The translations under genes were made by a program, and so were the position numbers. Positions 14,498 to 27,400 of a stretch of 64,000 nt of DNA are shown here, piece after piece. The DNA is from Apostichopus japonicus (lineage: Eukaryota; Echinodermata; Holothuroidea; Aspidochirotida; Stichopodidae). Every line of letters begins with the position of its first letter. Within the stretch, counting starts at the first letter, position 1. The stretch lies in assembly GCF_037975245.1 (NCBI RefSeq), contig NC_092568.1, positions 17,253,001 to 17,317,000 of the forward strand. The letters are read 5' to 3'. Below the pieces are notes generated by a model. It saw nothing but the letters and a program-made list of their open reading frames with translations. It was not told the DNA's origin and made no database searches.

Positions 14498-14964
14498 CAT
14501 AGGCGTAGGAGCCTAATTTGATTGGGGGGGGGGCTGTAACGACTTGCCCGAAAAATATAACCAAATTTTTCGCCCGCTCCGCGTGTGTTCAACATGTTAA
14601 TGTGCATATAATATAGGCACTCATCGGTTATTACATCGCATGCCAATAACATACAATAAATTTCTGTGTTATTTCCCTTCCATATTGGTTATAATTATTG
14701 GGGAAGTCGTTACAACAATAATGATAGTAATAATAATATAAGTTTAACCATTGAAAAACACATTGCAAATTCTTCTTCTTTCAGTAGGTGCCCGAAAAAT
14801 TCTCAGCATTTTGCCCGAATTTTCACCAACAAAATTTGAAAAACACCTTGCAAACTATTCTTCTCTCAGTAGGTGCCCGAAAAATTCTCAGCATATTGCC
14901 TGAATTTTCACCAAAAGATTTGGTTGGGGGGGCTGCAGCCCCCCCCCCGCCTCCTACGCCTATG
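14498..14964. mobile_element. hAT-like MITE, CATAGGCGTAGGAG family (copy 1)
   Basis: The ends are CATAGGCGTAGGAG and CTCCTACGCCTATG. The flanking octamers are CTCTAAGT and CTTTAAGT, one mismatch. The interior contains an internal duplication of about 85 bp (GTAGGTGCCCGAAAAATTCTCAGC appears at 14786 and 14871). A second copy lies at 35678. Confidence 0.82.
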
Positions 14965-15727
14965 CTTTAAGTACCTTGAATTCTGCAAGAGTTCTGTTGA
15001 AGAGTATCACATAAAAGCAGATTTAGATATCAAATGTCCCTCTCTCTTTCTGTCTGTCTTTTAGATTCATGTTTCACTTTCATTTTGTAGTAATTTGTTC
15101 AAAATCCACTCCTTCGTTCTCCCAGCGTCGGTTATAAACAGTTACCGACAGATGGGCTAGCTGCGATCCATTGTGTTAATGCTCACATTCATGTTATGTA
15201 AATGTGATTACATGATACCACATACAGTGAATGTTCTAAGGTCAGGATTAAAGGTGTACCACCTTTGCATATAAAAAAATGATTCATTGTTTTCTTAGAA
15301 CTGTTTTTTTTTGGTTCCCCTGCCAGAAGCTCTGGTTCTCACAATGGTATTTACTAAACTACAGTCAACATTTTAACTGTGAGATTGACAAAGCAAAAAG
15401 AAAAATGTTGTTATCTATGATTGGCTGCTGTTTATTGTAAAGATTCACTTTGAGATTTTATGAGAAGAATATTTGGTGGCATCTTTTTTTCTGGATTTTC
15501 TCCTTCTATTTATAAGTAAACCTGACCCTTCTGGTAGGGAATAAAATCAAATTGGTTATAAATAATACAGCATTTTTTAATTTTTTTTTATTTGGTCCCA
15601 ATGGCTATCTGTAAGTTTCTAAAATGTATCATTGAGTTTAATGTTATTGCTGTCAGTTGTTTACAACTATTCAGTAGTTATGATGAAAGGAAGAAAAAAA
15701 AGGTCTAGAAAAATTTGTGTGTGGCAT

Positions 15728-16049
15728 GGGAAATATTTACCAGGTCATGTGACAGTATAAAGCAAATGAAGAAAATATTAGAAGGAACATAATTTTTTTT
15801 ATGATGATTTGGAGTCATAAAACTGTAAACACACAATTTTCAAACTCTGATGTGTGTGAATACAGTCTGAGTCATCTAGGCCAATCTTGGGAAATATTTA
15901 CCAGGTCATTAGACAGTATAAAGCAAATGAAGAAAATATTAGAAGGAACATAATTTTTTTTATGATGATTCGGAGTCATAAAACTGTAAACACACAATTT
16001 TCAAACCCTGATGTGTGTCAATACAGTCTGAGTCATCTAGGCCAATCTT
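15728..16049 (+). repeat. 161-bp tandem duplication (2 copies)
   Basis: Copy 1 is 15728-15888 and copy 2 is 15889-16049, starting GGGAAATATTTACCAGGTCAT. They differ at only about five positions. A third start, CCAATCTTGGGA, marks the right boundary. Confidence 0.95.
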
Positions 16050-16169
16050 GGGACTTTTTGGTGCACAGAATTTGGGATAAGGTTCTATAGTATTTATTAC
16101 ACATATTTAATTCTGATATACTGCTGTAATATTTCAGGTAAACTACAGTAGTATGTCAATATTTACTTC

Positions 16170-16350
16170 CATACCATTTTGGATATAAATTCTTTACTAA
16201 TTCTGATGCAATCCCATAGCAATGTGGATATACTTCCATAGTATCTCGGATATAATTCCATAGCATCTCGGATATACCTCCATAGTATTTGCTATTTCGG
16301 ATATATGTTTGTAGTGTGTTTCAGATGTACCGCCATAGTATAGCATCTCT
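16170..16350 (+). repeat. Degenerate minisatellite (CCATAGTATCTCGGATATA-like)
   Basis: Units resembling TTCCATAGTATCTCGGATATA recur about six times with a period of 20-30 bp and considerable divergence. Confidence 0.8.
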
Positions 16351-17774
16351 AAATCATAGTTACTATAATTGCACTTGGTGATGCCTTGAAAACCAGTCAA
16401 GTGCTTGAATTACTCATTTCATAGAACTAAACAAAAGTACCAAGAGTATTGACACATATGGTCCTATGAATTGCTTGGTAGGCTTTTTGAGCCTCTATAA
16501 AACAAATTTTTTATTTTACTTTGTTAAACCTAAATACAAACAATGAACAAAGACTTGAGTGGAAATAATCAACAAAAGCAATTGTTTTTCCTTCTCCCTC
16601 CCCCCCTCCCACCTCTCATTAGACTGACTCAAAAATAATCAATTGTTTCCTTTTTCTACGAAGTAAGAGAATAGATTGGTGGTATCTTTTCTTTGTTACA
16701 TCACAAAAGAGAGCTGTGGCCTCCCATGGATCAGACAGTCTCGTTTCTACACAAAGGATTCTGTTCGTGATAGGTACTGCTGCCTTGATTAACCTTTGTG
16801 TCAAGAGGTCAATATAACTACATATTAAAAACCCTCTGCTTGCCACAACTCCACCCTGATATGAAATGGAGCTAAATTACGGTACTTTTAGTAGTAGTAG
16901 TATGTGCCTAGAGGTATAGATAGAACTGTTGTTTTTGTTGGCTACGGTATTCAAGTTCACTGCACTTTCTCTATAGCGTTCCTTTTGCAATCTTTCACAG
17001 TTTGTGATGCTTTACTATGTATCGAGGACTCTGGCATTGGGGATATTGTAAGGGTGACAAATTTGTCTACGTCACAGTCCACCATTGGGAATGCTGGATG
17101 CATTGTGTGATTTTTCACACAGGAAATAATTTACGCAAATGGTTTTTGTTAACGAGGATGAATTTCATAGATGACCAGAGACCAGAGTTTCTATTAAACA
17201 GGCTGTGACGTAGGTAGAGTATTATTAAGGAGTAGAATGAAATGTCATGGACGAAAGGATCCAAACTTAACTCAGAGCATGATTAAGCTTGTTATTAAAC
17301 AAGCAATTAGTTAATTGGAGATTGTAAATATTCCTGATAAAAGTTGAGTTGTCAGACAAAATGAATAATTGATAGTTCATGTTTGTGTATGCTGATTAGC
17401 CAATAACTACAACATCTAGTAAAACTGATTAATTAAAACCTCAGTTGGGATTGACTTTCCCACGAAACTGATGGTTTAATAATTAATTGATCATAAAAAG
17501 GAACATAAAATGTGTTGGAAGGCATATATATTCTGTACAAATTTCGCCTATTAACAAAATTATGCCAGGAATATGTGAACTTCAAAGGTTTGCAAATGAC
17601 CACATAAAATTATACAGAACTACTTCCTGCAGTGAACTCCAGCCATGTAAATGCAGGTTGATGTAATGAGACAAGTTGAGCAGTTAGTTTAATAGATTGA
17701 CTGATTAATTATGTTTTGAATAAATTACATTGTTTGATCAGAATATCAGTCTAATACAAAATACAGCTTTATAA

Positions 17775-17970
17775 CACTATTACCACTATTGATCACTATC
17801 CCATTATTGACACGATCCCACTATTAGCAATATCCCACTATGGCACTATAAACAGCATCCCACTGTTGATCACTATTGATCACTATCCCACTATTGATCA
17901 TTATCCCACTATTGACAATATATCCCATTATTAGCAATATCCCACTTTTGATCACAATCCCACTATGAAC
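17775..17970 (+). repeat. Degenerate minisatellite (CCCACTATTGATCACTAT-like)
   Basis: CACTATTGATCACTATCCCA and variants recur about ten times. Blocks of ATCCCACTAT, TTGATCACTAT and TTAGCAATAT are shuffled. Confidence 0.85.
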
Positions 17971-19331
17971 ACTTCAAATGTATTCATACTTCACAAGATC
18001 AAGTTATCATCCATTTTGAAAATTCCCAGAGAAAGATTCAGACCAGCTTTTCATCTGGCATTTATCAAGAAATGTCTCTTTAAAGTCATAAATATGTGGT
18101 TCTGCTATATGTTATAACTTAATGGCTTATCATGAGGGAAAGGTGTGGACAGATCATCCCAAGAGTCTTTGTAAAGTACTTGTTTATAGTTACTGTAACT
18201 TAAACTTCCACATCAAGTAGGAAATGGCTATATATTATTCACACTGGCTTTTGTATCACAATTTCCAATGGGAACATTTCCCCCCCACATCACCCATCCC
18301 GCTCATAACCTTTGTGACCTCTGACCCTAGTGCAAGACAGGTAAACCCTCCCCTAAGGCTCATAAATGGACCATAATTTTGATGATTCCCACCAATACCT
18401 TTTCAACAACAGCAATACATACTTTACATTCAATTGAATGCAATTCATCCAGAGAGACGTAATAAGTGTATCAAACATTTTATATTTTGATATTAAGGAG
18501 TGCTAAATCCCATTCGCCATGTCTCAATCACTATATACTAGAGTGCATTATTTAATAGGCTAGGTTAATAGAACCATTGTCTCTGTGTCTGGCAACACAG
18601 TCCAGTACAATCTTAATGCAATGATTGTTTGTTTTCTCCTATTGTCATATTGTTTGTTCTCTTCCTACGCCTTCCTTCCTTAGCAAATAACCGTTAACAG
18701 TTATAGGCTGCATTGAAATGTGTTGTAAACCAGTATTAAGGAGCGTAGCATCAGTCAGAGACTGGCAGAGAACATCTTTGCAAAGTGATGTGCTCTATGT
18801 ACACACTCTGGTGTTATGTTTACATAGTTTAGGAAATAGTTTTGTTAGGTTTGAATGTGGTTGGTTACTAATGTTGAATAACAGTCTACTTTCATAGGCT
18901 ATTCAATCACTCTGACAGTTTAAAGCAGCAAAAAGTGGCTCTTTTATGGTTAGGTTCAGTAATATTGAGAACTGCAGATATGCCAACAAAAAACGAAAAA
19001 TCCATTTATTAGTGTGCAATACCAAATCATTGTTTTAGGATCATGCCATGTTTTGTTTTCCTGACATCATTAAGAAGCAATGTAGGAAGGGAAAGGATGG
19101 TTGGGGAAAGGGGTATACTATTGTAAAGTTTTCTAGAATCTGGATATCCTTGGTAACATCATGAATTATTCTTCATTCTTTGACCCTCCTTTGGTAGTGT
19201 AAATTCTTTCTCAAGTAGTTGCAGCATGCTAGCTACAGCTTCCACCAAGCGGGGGAGTATGGATAGCTTGAACTGGCTGTTGGTATAACACTTGGACATG
19301 CTTACAATAGTTGTACCATGTTTAATTCTCT

Positions 19332-19701
19332 CAGTGGCGTAGGAAGGTACTTTTGAGTGGGGGGGCTGAAGACTGATGGCCGGCCTGGGGGAGGGGTCTA
19401 AGGGGAGGGGGTGTCCCCCCTTTGGAATTTTTTTGCATTTCCAGGTGGCCTCAGATGCAATTTGGTGCAATATAGCACACTTCAACTCTCACTCCATTTT
19501 GTAAAGAAATTTGCATTTTCACCTGGCCTTAAATGCAATTTGGTGCTCCAAATGAGATTTTTTTCTCATTTGGAAATGAAAAAGGGGTTTTCTGACTTGC
19601 GGAGCGGGGGGGCGGAATGATACTTCCGCCCCCCCCCCCATATTTTTCACTGGGGGGGCTGGCGCCCCCCCCCAGCCCCCCCCCCGGTTCCTACGCCCTT
19701 G
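19332..19701. mobile_element. hAT-like MITE, 370 bp
   Basis: The ends are CAGTGGCGTAGGAA and TTCCTACGCCCTTG, flanked by a perfect 8-bp duplication AATTCTCT (19324-19331 and 19702-19709). The interior has a small repeat (ATTTGCATTT-C-CCTGG/GGTGG at about 19433 and 19509). It is non-coding. Confidence 0.88.
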
Positions 19702-22700
19702 AATTCTCTTCACAGAAGAACTTTTACTTATTGACCTGAACTTTAACTAAATGTCATCATTGACTCACTGGTTCTGTAAAACTAATAACATAGTCCGAAG
19801 TCTAATGAAACCTCCATGATCCTTCTTCCCTCGGAATTGTTTTCCCGCCTCCTGTTGCTGATGGGACCATGTGTTGAACAGACACTTACTGTACAATGAT
19901 TTTATATAGGTCATACACACAGACAGGTTACACACAAGATGCTGAGGAATTCAGTTATTCACGTTCTGTGTGGTCTCGTTTAATAACACTCAGGTGTAAT
20001 TGAGGTGTATTCAGTTAACTCAATGGTTTAAATATCGGACTGTATATGCAGCCAATTATGAACAGTCCAGAACTATTCCACAAGGTGTCATGAGAAGATT
20101 AAATGTAGTGTTTTCTTGGAATGCAATTATGTGATTGACAGTAGTACAGTCCAGTACCTACTCCTTCATCAACCTTTTTTGCAATTGATAGGTGCGGCTG
20201 TTTGTCTAAGGCTAACAATACAGCCGGCCTCATGCACTCGCTGGGACACAGCCGAAGACTGTATGGTAGTATTACACTCAACATCAAATAACTAAACTAT
20301 ACCTCGCAGTACAACACAATCTGCAAGCTTGTAGTCCCACTTTTATATACAGAGGGGCAATTGAGGTGTGGACCAACTATGCGCAGGTAGTTTACACAAA
20401 GGTTAAGAAAACCCATTGAAATCATAAATAGCCCCCAGAGTGCCTCTTCAGGGAATATCGAGTACTTCTGCCAGGGAACTTCATATCCCCAGGTGTCAAC
20501 ACTATGGATAAAGGTGCCTCGGTGGGGTTCATATGTGCCTTATTATTATGATTAGCAACAAGACTTTTATTTAATTTTGTGTTCTACCTCAGTGTTTAAC
20601 ATTGGATGAAATAGCTGTTTACGACAAGAAGCTGCACGAATTTCACTATGTCGAGTTTGCCAATATTTCCACCTCATTCCCACAAGATTCATCAATGTTC
20701 CTATTATAAAGCAAACCTTGTGAAGTGTGAAGTATTCCTTCCCTTTGCTGGCCTGTCAGATTCATAACACGGATTCATAACTTCCAGGGTTACGCACCTT
20801 GTTGTCATGTAAAGCTTGATAAACCTAGTTGCCTGCGTTTTTTGAGCGTAGTAGACATAGGCCGCACGTAGCATTTTGCTACATAAATGCAATCGACTAA
20901 TGATACATGGTTTTGTAATTTCAATTTGAGAGATATGTTACATGGCAAATGTAAGCTGCTGCTTGAAAGTAGCGCACTACAAGTACAATATACCGAACAT
21001 AAAATTGACTTGCGTTTGTTTTGTTTCATTTGTTAATTCTGTTCCCCCCAGTTAACTCTGTTTCAAATGAGGTACTGCATGAACAGCACACATGATTAAT
21101 GTTCCATCTAAAACTTGAGCTTGAAAACAGAGCTTGAAAAGCTTCAGAAGGATTCAACTACCGGTTCCCTAGCTTTCAATAAATCTACTATAAATCTTTG
21201 ACCTCACTGCTACGATATTTGAGAAAGATGCAATGGGCAGACGGAATTAAGCGAAAAAACGTGATAAGATTTCCGATTTCAATAGTTTTCTTGTTTATGA
21301 TGTGTATATAGTTAAAACATGCCAAACAGTTTTTTCTTATCATGGTAAAGGGCAATACAGAGAGGCCAACAGTCATTAAAAAGAAAATGATATCCATGAC
21401 ATATAAACAGATAAGAAAGAAACATTATTTTCATAACTTTTATTATCTTTCACTTTCATTTCTTGCTTTAACTTATCAGTGGGGTTTTATATGTATACAA
21501 ATATATCTCTTAATTTACATGGAAATGAATTTAAAATCTTTTAATGTGATACTTGTCCTTGCTTTGAAAAGGTAGGATATGATAACCGGTTGAAGAAACG
21601 GTGAAAAAAAACAAAAAAACTGTATAGAAATTTATAATGCTCGCTTTGTATGTCCTATCAGATAGTGCATGCTTACAACAAAGTTTAGATACCAATGTGA
21701 GAGTCAAATACGATTGCCATAGAGATGGTTAAAGAGGGAAATCATGGGATAACAGTAGCAGCTACATTATCCCATACATTTGGGCCATAATGTTATATAT
21801 AGTATCAAATATCAGTCGGGTACAACTAGTATTGTCATTTTGGTACTTTTCCATCTGTTTGAAAAAGCTTGTAAAAACATTAAAAAACGGTATGCAACTT
21901 CAAAAACACAAACTGTGTCATATTAAAAAGGTTAACAAATGTAATATAACTGTGAATTAAAGAACAGTTGCTGCCAGTTTCTCAAAGCCCTTTTGCTAGA
22001 AGGTAGGGAGGGACCTTTTCCTAACTAAGGATTAGGAAGAAAGAATAAGTTAAAACTTTTGGTACTGTTAAATAGAATAGCAAGCCCTGGTCCTGAAAAT
22101 CTGGGCCTTGGCATATACATGCTTTCATCCACTTAAATACTACCCACATAGCGACTGTTCCTGCTAGGGTTGTCAGATTAAGGATCAGTTGGTCCCCAAA
22201 TCAAACAATAGACCAAATCAAACAATAGAGACAATCTGATCAAACAAGAGAAAAGAAAACCTTGGGTGTCTCCATGAATAGCGAAGTTCCAATAATCCTA
22301 ACCTCCCATCTTAGACCTTTCTGGAGTGAACACAAACAATAACGGTAGCCTCCCTTGCCTGCATGTCTTTCCTTTCTTGCAGGGACGCTTGAGAAGAATT
22401 CAATACAACCAACTGAAAGAGTATTCTAAGAGGCGGCTTATAATCTTACAGAGAGAAAGAGAATAGAGGAAGCCGATTTGTTAGCTCAGCGGATCTGGAT
22501 CAGATGATGATGGTGACTGGGGTGTAGAAGTAGTCAATATATGGCTTCCATGATCACAACCTTAGCATATAACTGTAAAGGCAGCCAGCCAGTCAATAGG
22601 AACACAGTGATATGACTGACTGACTGTGTGGGGTGTACACCATAATAAAACAAACCTTTAAGTGGTGTGTAGCTGAATCTTTTTAGTGGAATACAGAAAA

Positions 22701-23107
22701 TATGACTAAGGGATTGCCTCATTGCTTGCAAAATTAGGTCATTCGGTAATGATAATAAACCATAGCCCCCATATATACTACTAAATAGGCCACACTCAAG
22801 CTAATACAGTAGCTGAAACATTTTTTTTTTTACAAAATGATAGCATATAAATATGTATTGAGTTACACAAAAATGTTTGTCAGTAAAACTGTCCCAATGA
22901 CATTGTGACTGGTGAAGACAAATATTAAGAGAGACAAGTGTCTTCTTTTCGCCACTTAAAAAGAATGAAAATAATGATGGTGACTGCTGGAATTCCGTAA
23001 AAGTTAAAACCCTCCTCTGAATGAAATTAAAATATTCTGTTCTTCTCTAATCAAGCACATATATGCAATTATTTCAAAAGAAACACTGAGTATAATGCTT
23101 AATACTG

Positions 23108-23123
23108 TTTATTCAACTTTATT
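23108..23123 (-). terminator. Candidate poly(A) signals of the RhoU/V-like gene
   Basis: Two AATAAA hexamers lie 10 bp apart on the minus strand (TTTATT on the plus strand at 23108-23113 and 23118-23123), about 0.8 kb past the stop codon. They would place the mRNA 3' end near 23090. No transcript evidence is available, so this is a motif-based call. Confidence 0.5.
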
Positions 23124-23919
23124 GTGACTCGGAGTCACTCTTTCCATTTTCCCCCGACAACTGACAACAGTGACAATGAACCTTTTCGTTTTTTCTCAAT
23201 TTAAAAAACGACAAAGTAATTTGAGCTCTACAAAATATTATTCAACAAGTACAACTTATTGGATCTTTTTCTTTTCTTTTTTTTTTGGTTTTCCATTTTT
23301 TGCATGAAAGACCTTAAAGATTATAAGATGGCTTTAAATTTTATTCTGCCTCTACCTTTTTCCAATGAGGATAGCACATATCTGCTATCAGTTCAAAGAA
23401 TGCCATTTATAAAAGGCTTACAAAGCTATGTGGAAAAAGTGCTATTTTGAAAGATCAGGGAAACATTTTGTAAAAACTCATGAAAGTGTCACTGTCTTCG
23501 ACTTATGACTGGTGCCTGGATCACTTAAGGGAGTCAAATGTAAACTGTTCTTTTAATATTTCAGAATTCAAACTGTTGCTGCTATGCCTCCAATGTCTTA
23601 AAGTTTATCTAGAACCTCTCATCTTTGGGTTCATCTTTATTTGACAAGAAGCTTGGACCTGCCCTGAAGAGGGGTTTTTTTTTTGGCAAACAACTCAACT
23701 CACTATGGCAATACTTAGATGCACATGAGGACTAACGGAATGTCTACAGTGTAGGTCGAGTCAAGGAGCTTGCTCAGCTCACTCAACAACACGAAAAGAC
23801 TGCCAGCATAAGAAGAGGAAAACCCTCTTTCACAACTTGCACAAAAGCATACATCCCACTATCGAGTGGCAATCACAGGCAAAACACGACTGCTACTTTC
23901 AGCAACATTCATCCTGCCT

Positions 23920-24429
23920 TCAGTCTGCCTCATAGGGAACTGGTATGCAACAGAGCTTCCTCCAGATATTAGGTTTTCTTGTTTTGGTTTTCTTCTTAGC
24001 TGGAATATTGACAAGGTAATTTTCTTTCTTGCTTAGTCTTCTGATCAAACTTCTGGAAGACTTTGGAGGCACAGTCAGTTTCAATCCTGTCATGATTGCC
24101 GTATCGAACACTTCCTTGAGGTTATGCTGCGTTAGCGCCGAGCATTCCACGTATGTTACAGCATTAATCTTTTCGGCTCGTTCTTTGGCTTCCGCCTCCG
24201 TGATCGGGATCTCCTTGCTCTGCGAGAGTTCGATCAGGACGTTTACGTCAGTTCTTAGGTCGCTCTGGGTGCCCACAAGGATAATCGGAGTCTTTGGGTT
24301 ATAGGCGCGAATTTCGGGTAACCATTTTTCTATTATGTTGTGGTATGATGTCGGTGAGATGACACTGAAGCATAGCAAGAAAACGTCCGTCAGCGGGTAA
24401 CACAGCGGTCGCAGTTTATCAAAATCATC
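23920..24429 (-). CDS. RHOU/RHOV-like: RhoU/V-like coding exon 3 with stop
   Basis: The acceptor is CTTTTAACAG|GATGAT, phase 0. The exon codes for residues 137-305: switch II ([11 protein letters not shown]), FLLCFSV, KWLPEI, the G4 motif VGTQSD, the Rho insert region, the G5 motif ECSAL, the basic tail and the CC pair. The stop codon is followed on the minus strand by a probable 3' UTR of about 0.8 kb. Confidence 0.95.
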   Translation of the reverse strand, partial: DDFDKLRPLCYPLTDVFLLCFSVISPTSYHNIIEKWLPEIRAYNPKTPIILVGTQSDLRTDVNVLIELSQSKEIPITEAEAKERAEKINAVTYVECSALTQHNLKEVFDTAIMTGLKLTVPPKSSRSLIRRLSKKENYLVNIPAKKKTKTRKPNIWRKLCCIPVPYEAD

Positions 24430-27400
24430 CTGTTAAAAGAAAAACAAAATACAAACGGGAAGTAAATACACGTGTGCTATCTATATATTACATACATCGC
24501 ATACAATCATTGTGGCAAAATTAATGATGTTTGCAGAACTGAGTATCTTAATGCAATTGTACATTGCCATATTCAGTACATTATTTTGATACAATTTAAA
24601 TAACCTGGCTTGCTTTAGATATCAAACATTCTATTGCATACTTTCTAATTCTGTTTTGTCATCGTGAGGGGAAAGGGGGTGGGGTGGAGCATGGGGGGGA
24701 TAAAACGATGTGTATGGTTCCGATTCTGTCTTCAACTCCAGGTCTCTTACATGGGGACTGTGACCTTTATACGAACACTGCAATATCATGATTCCCTTGA
24801 AACAGGAGGACGATACACAAGATTATCTAATAGCAAAGAGGACAAGAAACGATCTTGCACAAGGTTTCATTTAACCTTCTCTGAATAGTAGCCCCACGAC
24901 ATAGAACAACCAACCCAGCGAGTTATTACATTCTGCAGGTCTATTATCTCATGGTGCGATATTGTAGGCCATGATGGGACCCTATTGACACTCCAACAAA
25001 CTGTGCATCTAAGGGCTTATTAAACCTAGAAAACAGATAAAGGATTCCCCTAAGCTACGATTCATTCAGGTAATACAAAACCTCTTTTGAGGGAGAACAA
25101 GAGATACTTCCTCAAGCGCTTTGGATGCTCTTGAGCATGGGTGGTCATTGGCTCAAGTGGTCAAGAATTGAGGAATTGTGGTAGGTAATCCTATGAAAGG
25201 GTATTCAACATTGGTCAGTCAAGATAGATTTTACAGGTATCAAAGAAGTTTTGTTACTTTGGATAAGAGGGTTTAGTCTGAAAAGTAGCTCCTATGAGGA
25301 GAAGAAGAAGACTATCTAAAAGTTTATATGATTGGACTAAATATATACAACTACAAAATGGTTTTAAGTTCTTAACATAATAGCTTAATTAGTTGAAGGC
25401 AACTTAAAAGATTTTGGGCTGAACTTGGAAGGGATTTATTCATGACTCATACTTGTTGACCAATACTGGTTAATAGTGGTTTATTACCACAGCGAGTTCA
25501 AACTTGTAGTCTTATAGTCCTACAGCAGCCCATAAAATTGTTTGAAAATGAAACAGTACCATCATGTTCCAATGGGAAGGGGTTAAGTCTGTAAGACTTA
25601 CCAAGATTTACTGATCGAATTGCAACAACCCTTCCCAGCACTCCCACCATCCAACCTCATCCAGGGCATAAACCTAAGCGACAAAACTAAATCTAACGCA
25701 GTATTGACTGTCACCAAGTATGTATCATTTCCAAAACTTAATATCATATTCTAACAAACTGAATTTTTGCACACTATCTACATCACCAGTCGAAGTTTCA
25801 TTTCTATCAACTAAGAAGAAGCCTCTCGGCATTTCTGATGCTGAATGTAACAGCAAAGTACCACTGAAGGACACTATGAATGGAAATTTAGCTCAGCTAA
25901 TGAGGCTAGCATTTTTCCTTTACAACCAAGTAAAGCACAAAATTTAACTTGTAAAAAACTTAGTTTGTGATTTTGTTTCTAATCTTGGAAGACGATGAAA
26001 GAAATCAATAACATCATTGCAGAAATTAAATTTTATCAAAGCTCAATCAATAAAATTAGTTTGGTGATGGTTAAATTCAAGAAAGTTGAAGGACATTTTT
26101 CTGGATGACAAAGGTAGATAAATATGATCAATAAAGAACTTCCTGTATTATAAAAAGAGACTAATGAAAATGACTAGACATTGTTCACTGCAGGAAGCTG
26201 AATGACAGGATATCATTTAGGGTAGGTACTGAATATGACAAAGTAACATCATTAAACCATTAAAACCAGGACAGTCAAGCAATAGTCCTGTGTACTAGTA
26301 CAACCTGTGGCGGGATTGGGGTGAGCATTATTATTTTGATCATATCCCCTATATCAAAGAGCAACTGGGAGGTAACCAACTCATGATGGAGAACTGAATC
26401 CAGAGTAATGTGATCATAGCTAGCAATACAAAAACATGAAACCAAATCTTCCCACTTTGAATCCCACACTACAGCTTGCAGTCCTTGTATTATTGTTCAA
26501 GCATGACTCAATGAGGGTACTTCCTACATTCTGTTACTCTGTTACCTTTTACCTTCAGGTGGGGTGACCACAACTGTAACCACATCCGCCCCCCTCCTAA
26601 TTTTAGAGAACTTGAATGACCTACATAGTGCATATATACAGTACATGTATGCTTGGATAATTTTGAATGACAACCTTGAAAATTAAACTGTATCGAGTTT
26701 CAATTCCCCTTTAAGTGCATATTGAGTAGATTCATGGTAACGACAACCAGCATTTTAACATTGTGGCTCAAACCAAGTACACGATGAGGATTCTTAGAAA
26801 TCTAAAGTATCTAAACTAAATGAGACATTGTGTATGAAACCCATCCGATTAATTTTCAGTTTATCACAGAATTCAAAACCCTGGGATGTGAGACATCTGC
26901 AGCTCGGTTGATCCAACAAGCAACAACACGGATCCAACTCGAATTGAAATTGACCTCCACACTACTTTGATTCATTTATTCACTTAAATGCAGTACATTA
27001 CACTACTATTAAACAAGCAATTTACTCCATAATTTCACAACTGTAGGTATTCTAGGTAGGTTCACTTAACCTCATCAACAAGGTTACCTAGGTTAAGATC
27101 AAGGTTATATTCAGGTCACCTAATTTGGCAAGAAAAAGAGGGACCTGGAAATGGTTGACCTGGTCAGGTCTCTACCTCCCTGGATAGCCCTCTAACATTC
27201 CATGGGAGCCAGGTGCATGTCAAGGCAGTAATTCAATACTGGGTAGAGTGACACTCATAGGTGTTAATGTATAGACACTTTCCTGTCTGATATCTCATAC
27301 ACAAATCAATCAACAGTCTGTTCTTTTATGGGATGAATTTTTCCTTCTCATGCTCGTGAAGATGATTTTCTTTTATTCTTTTGCTCATATATATTGGGAG

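Larger units (their letters stand above)
1..23090. other. Gene-poor flank, no supported gene
   Basis: Apart from the repeats and mobile elements listed separately, I see only AT-rich non-coding sequence with scattered homopolymers. Open frames are all under 150 codons, lack splice-consistent extension and match nothing I recognise. Confidence 0.6.

Noticed and set aside
24029-24304. Plus-strand open frame of 91 codons
   Set aside because: Antisense shadow of RhoU/V-like exon 3.
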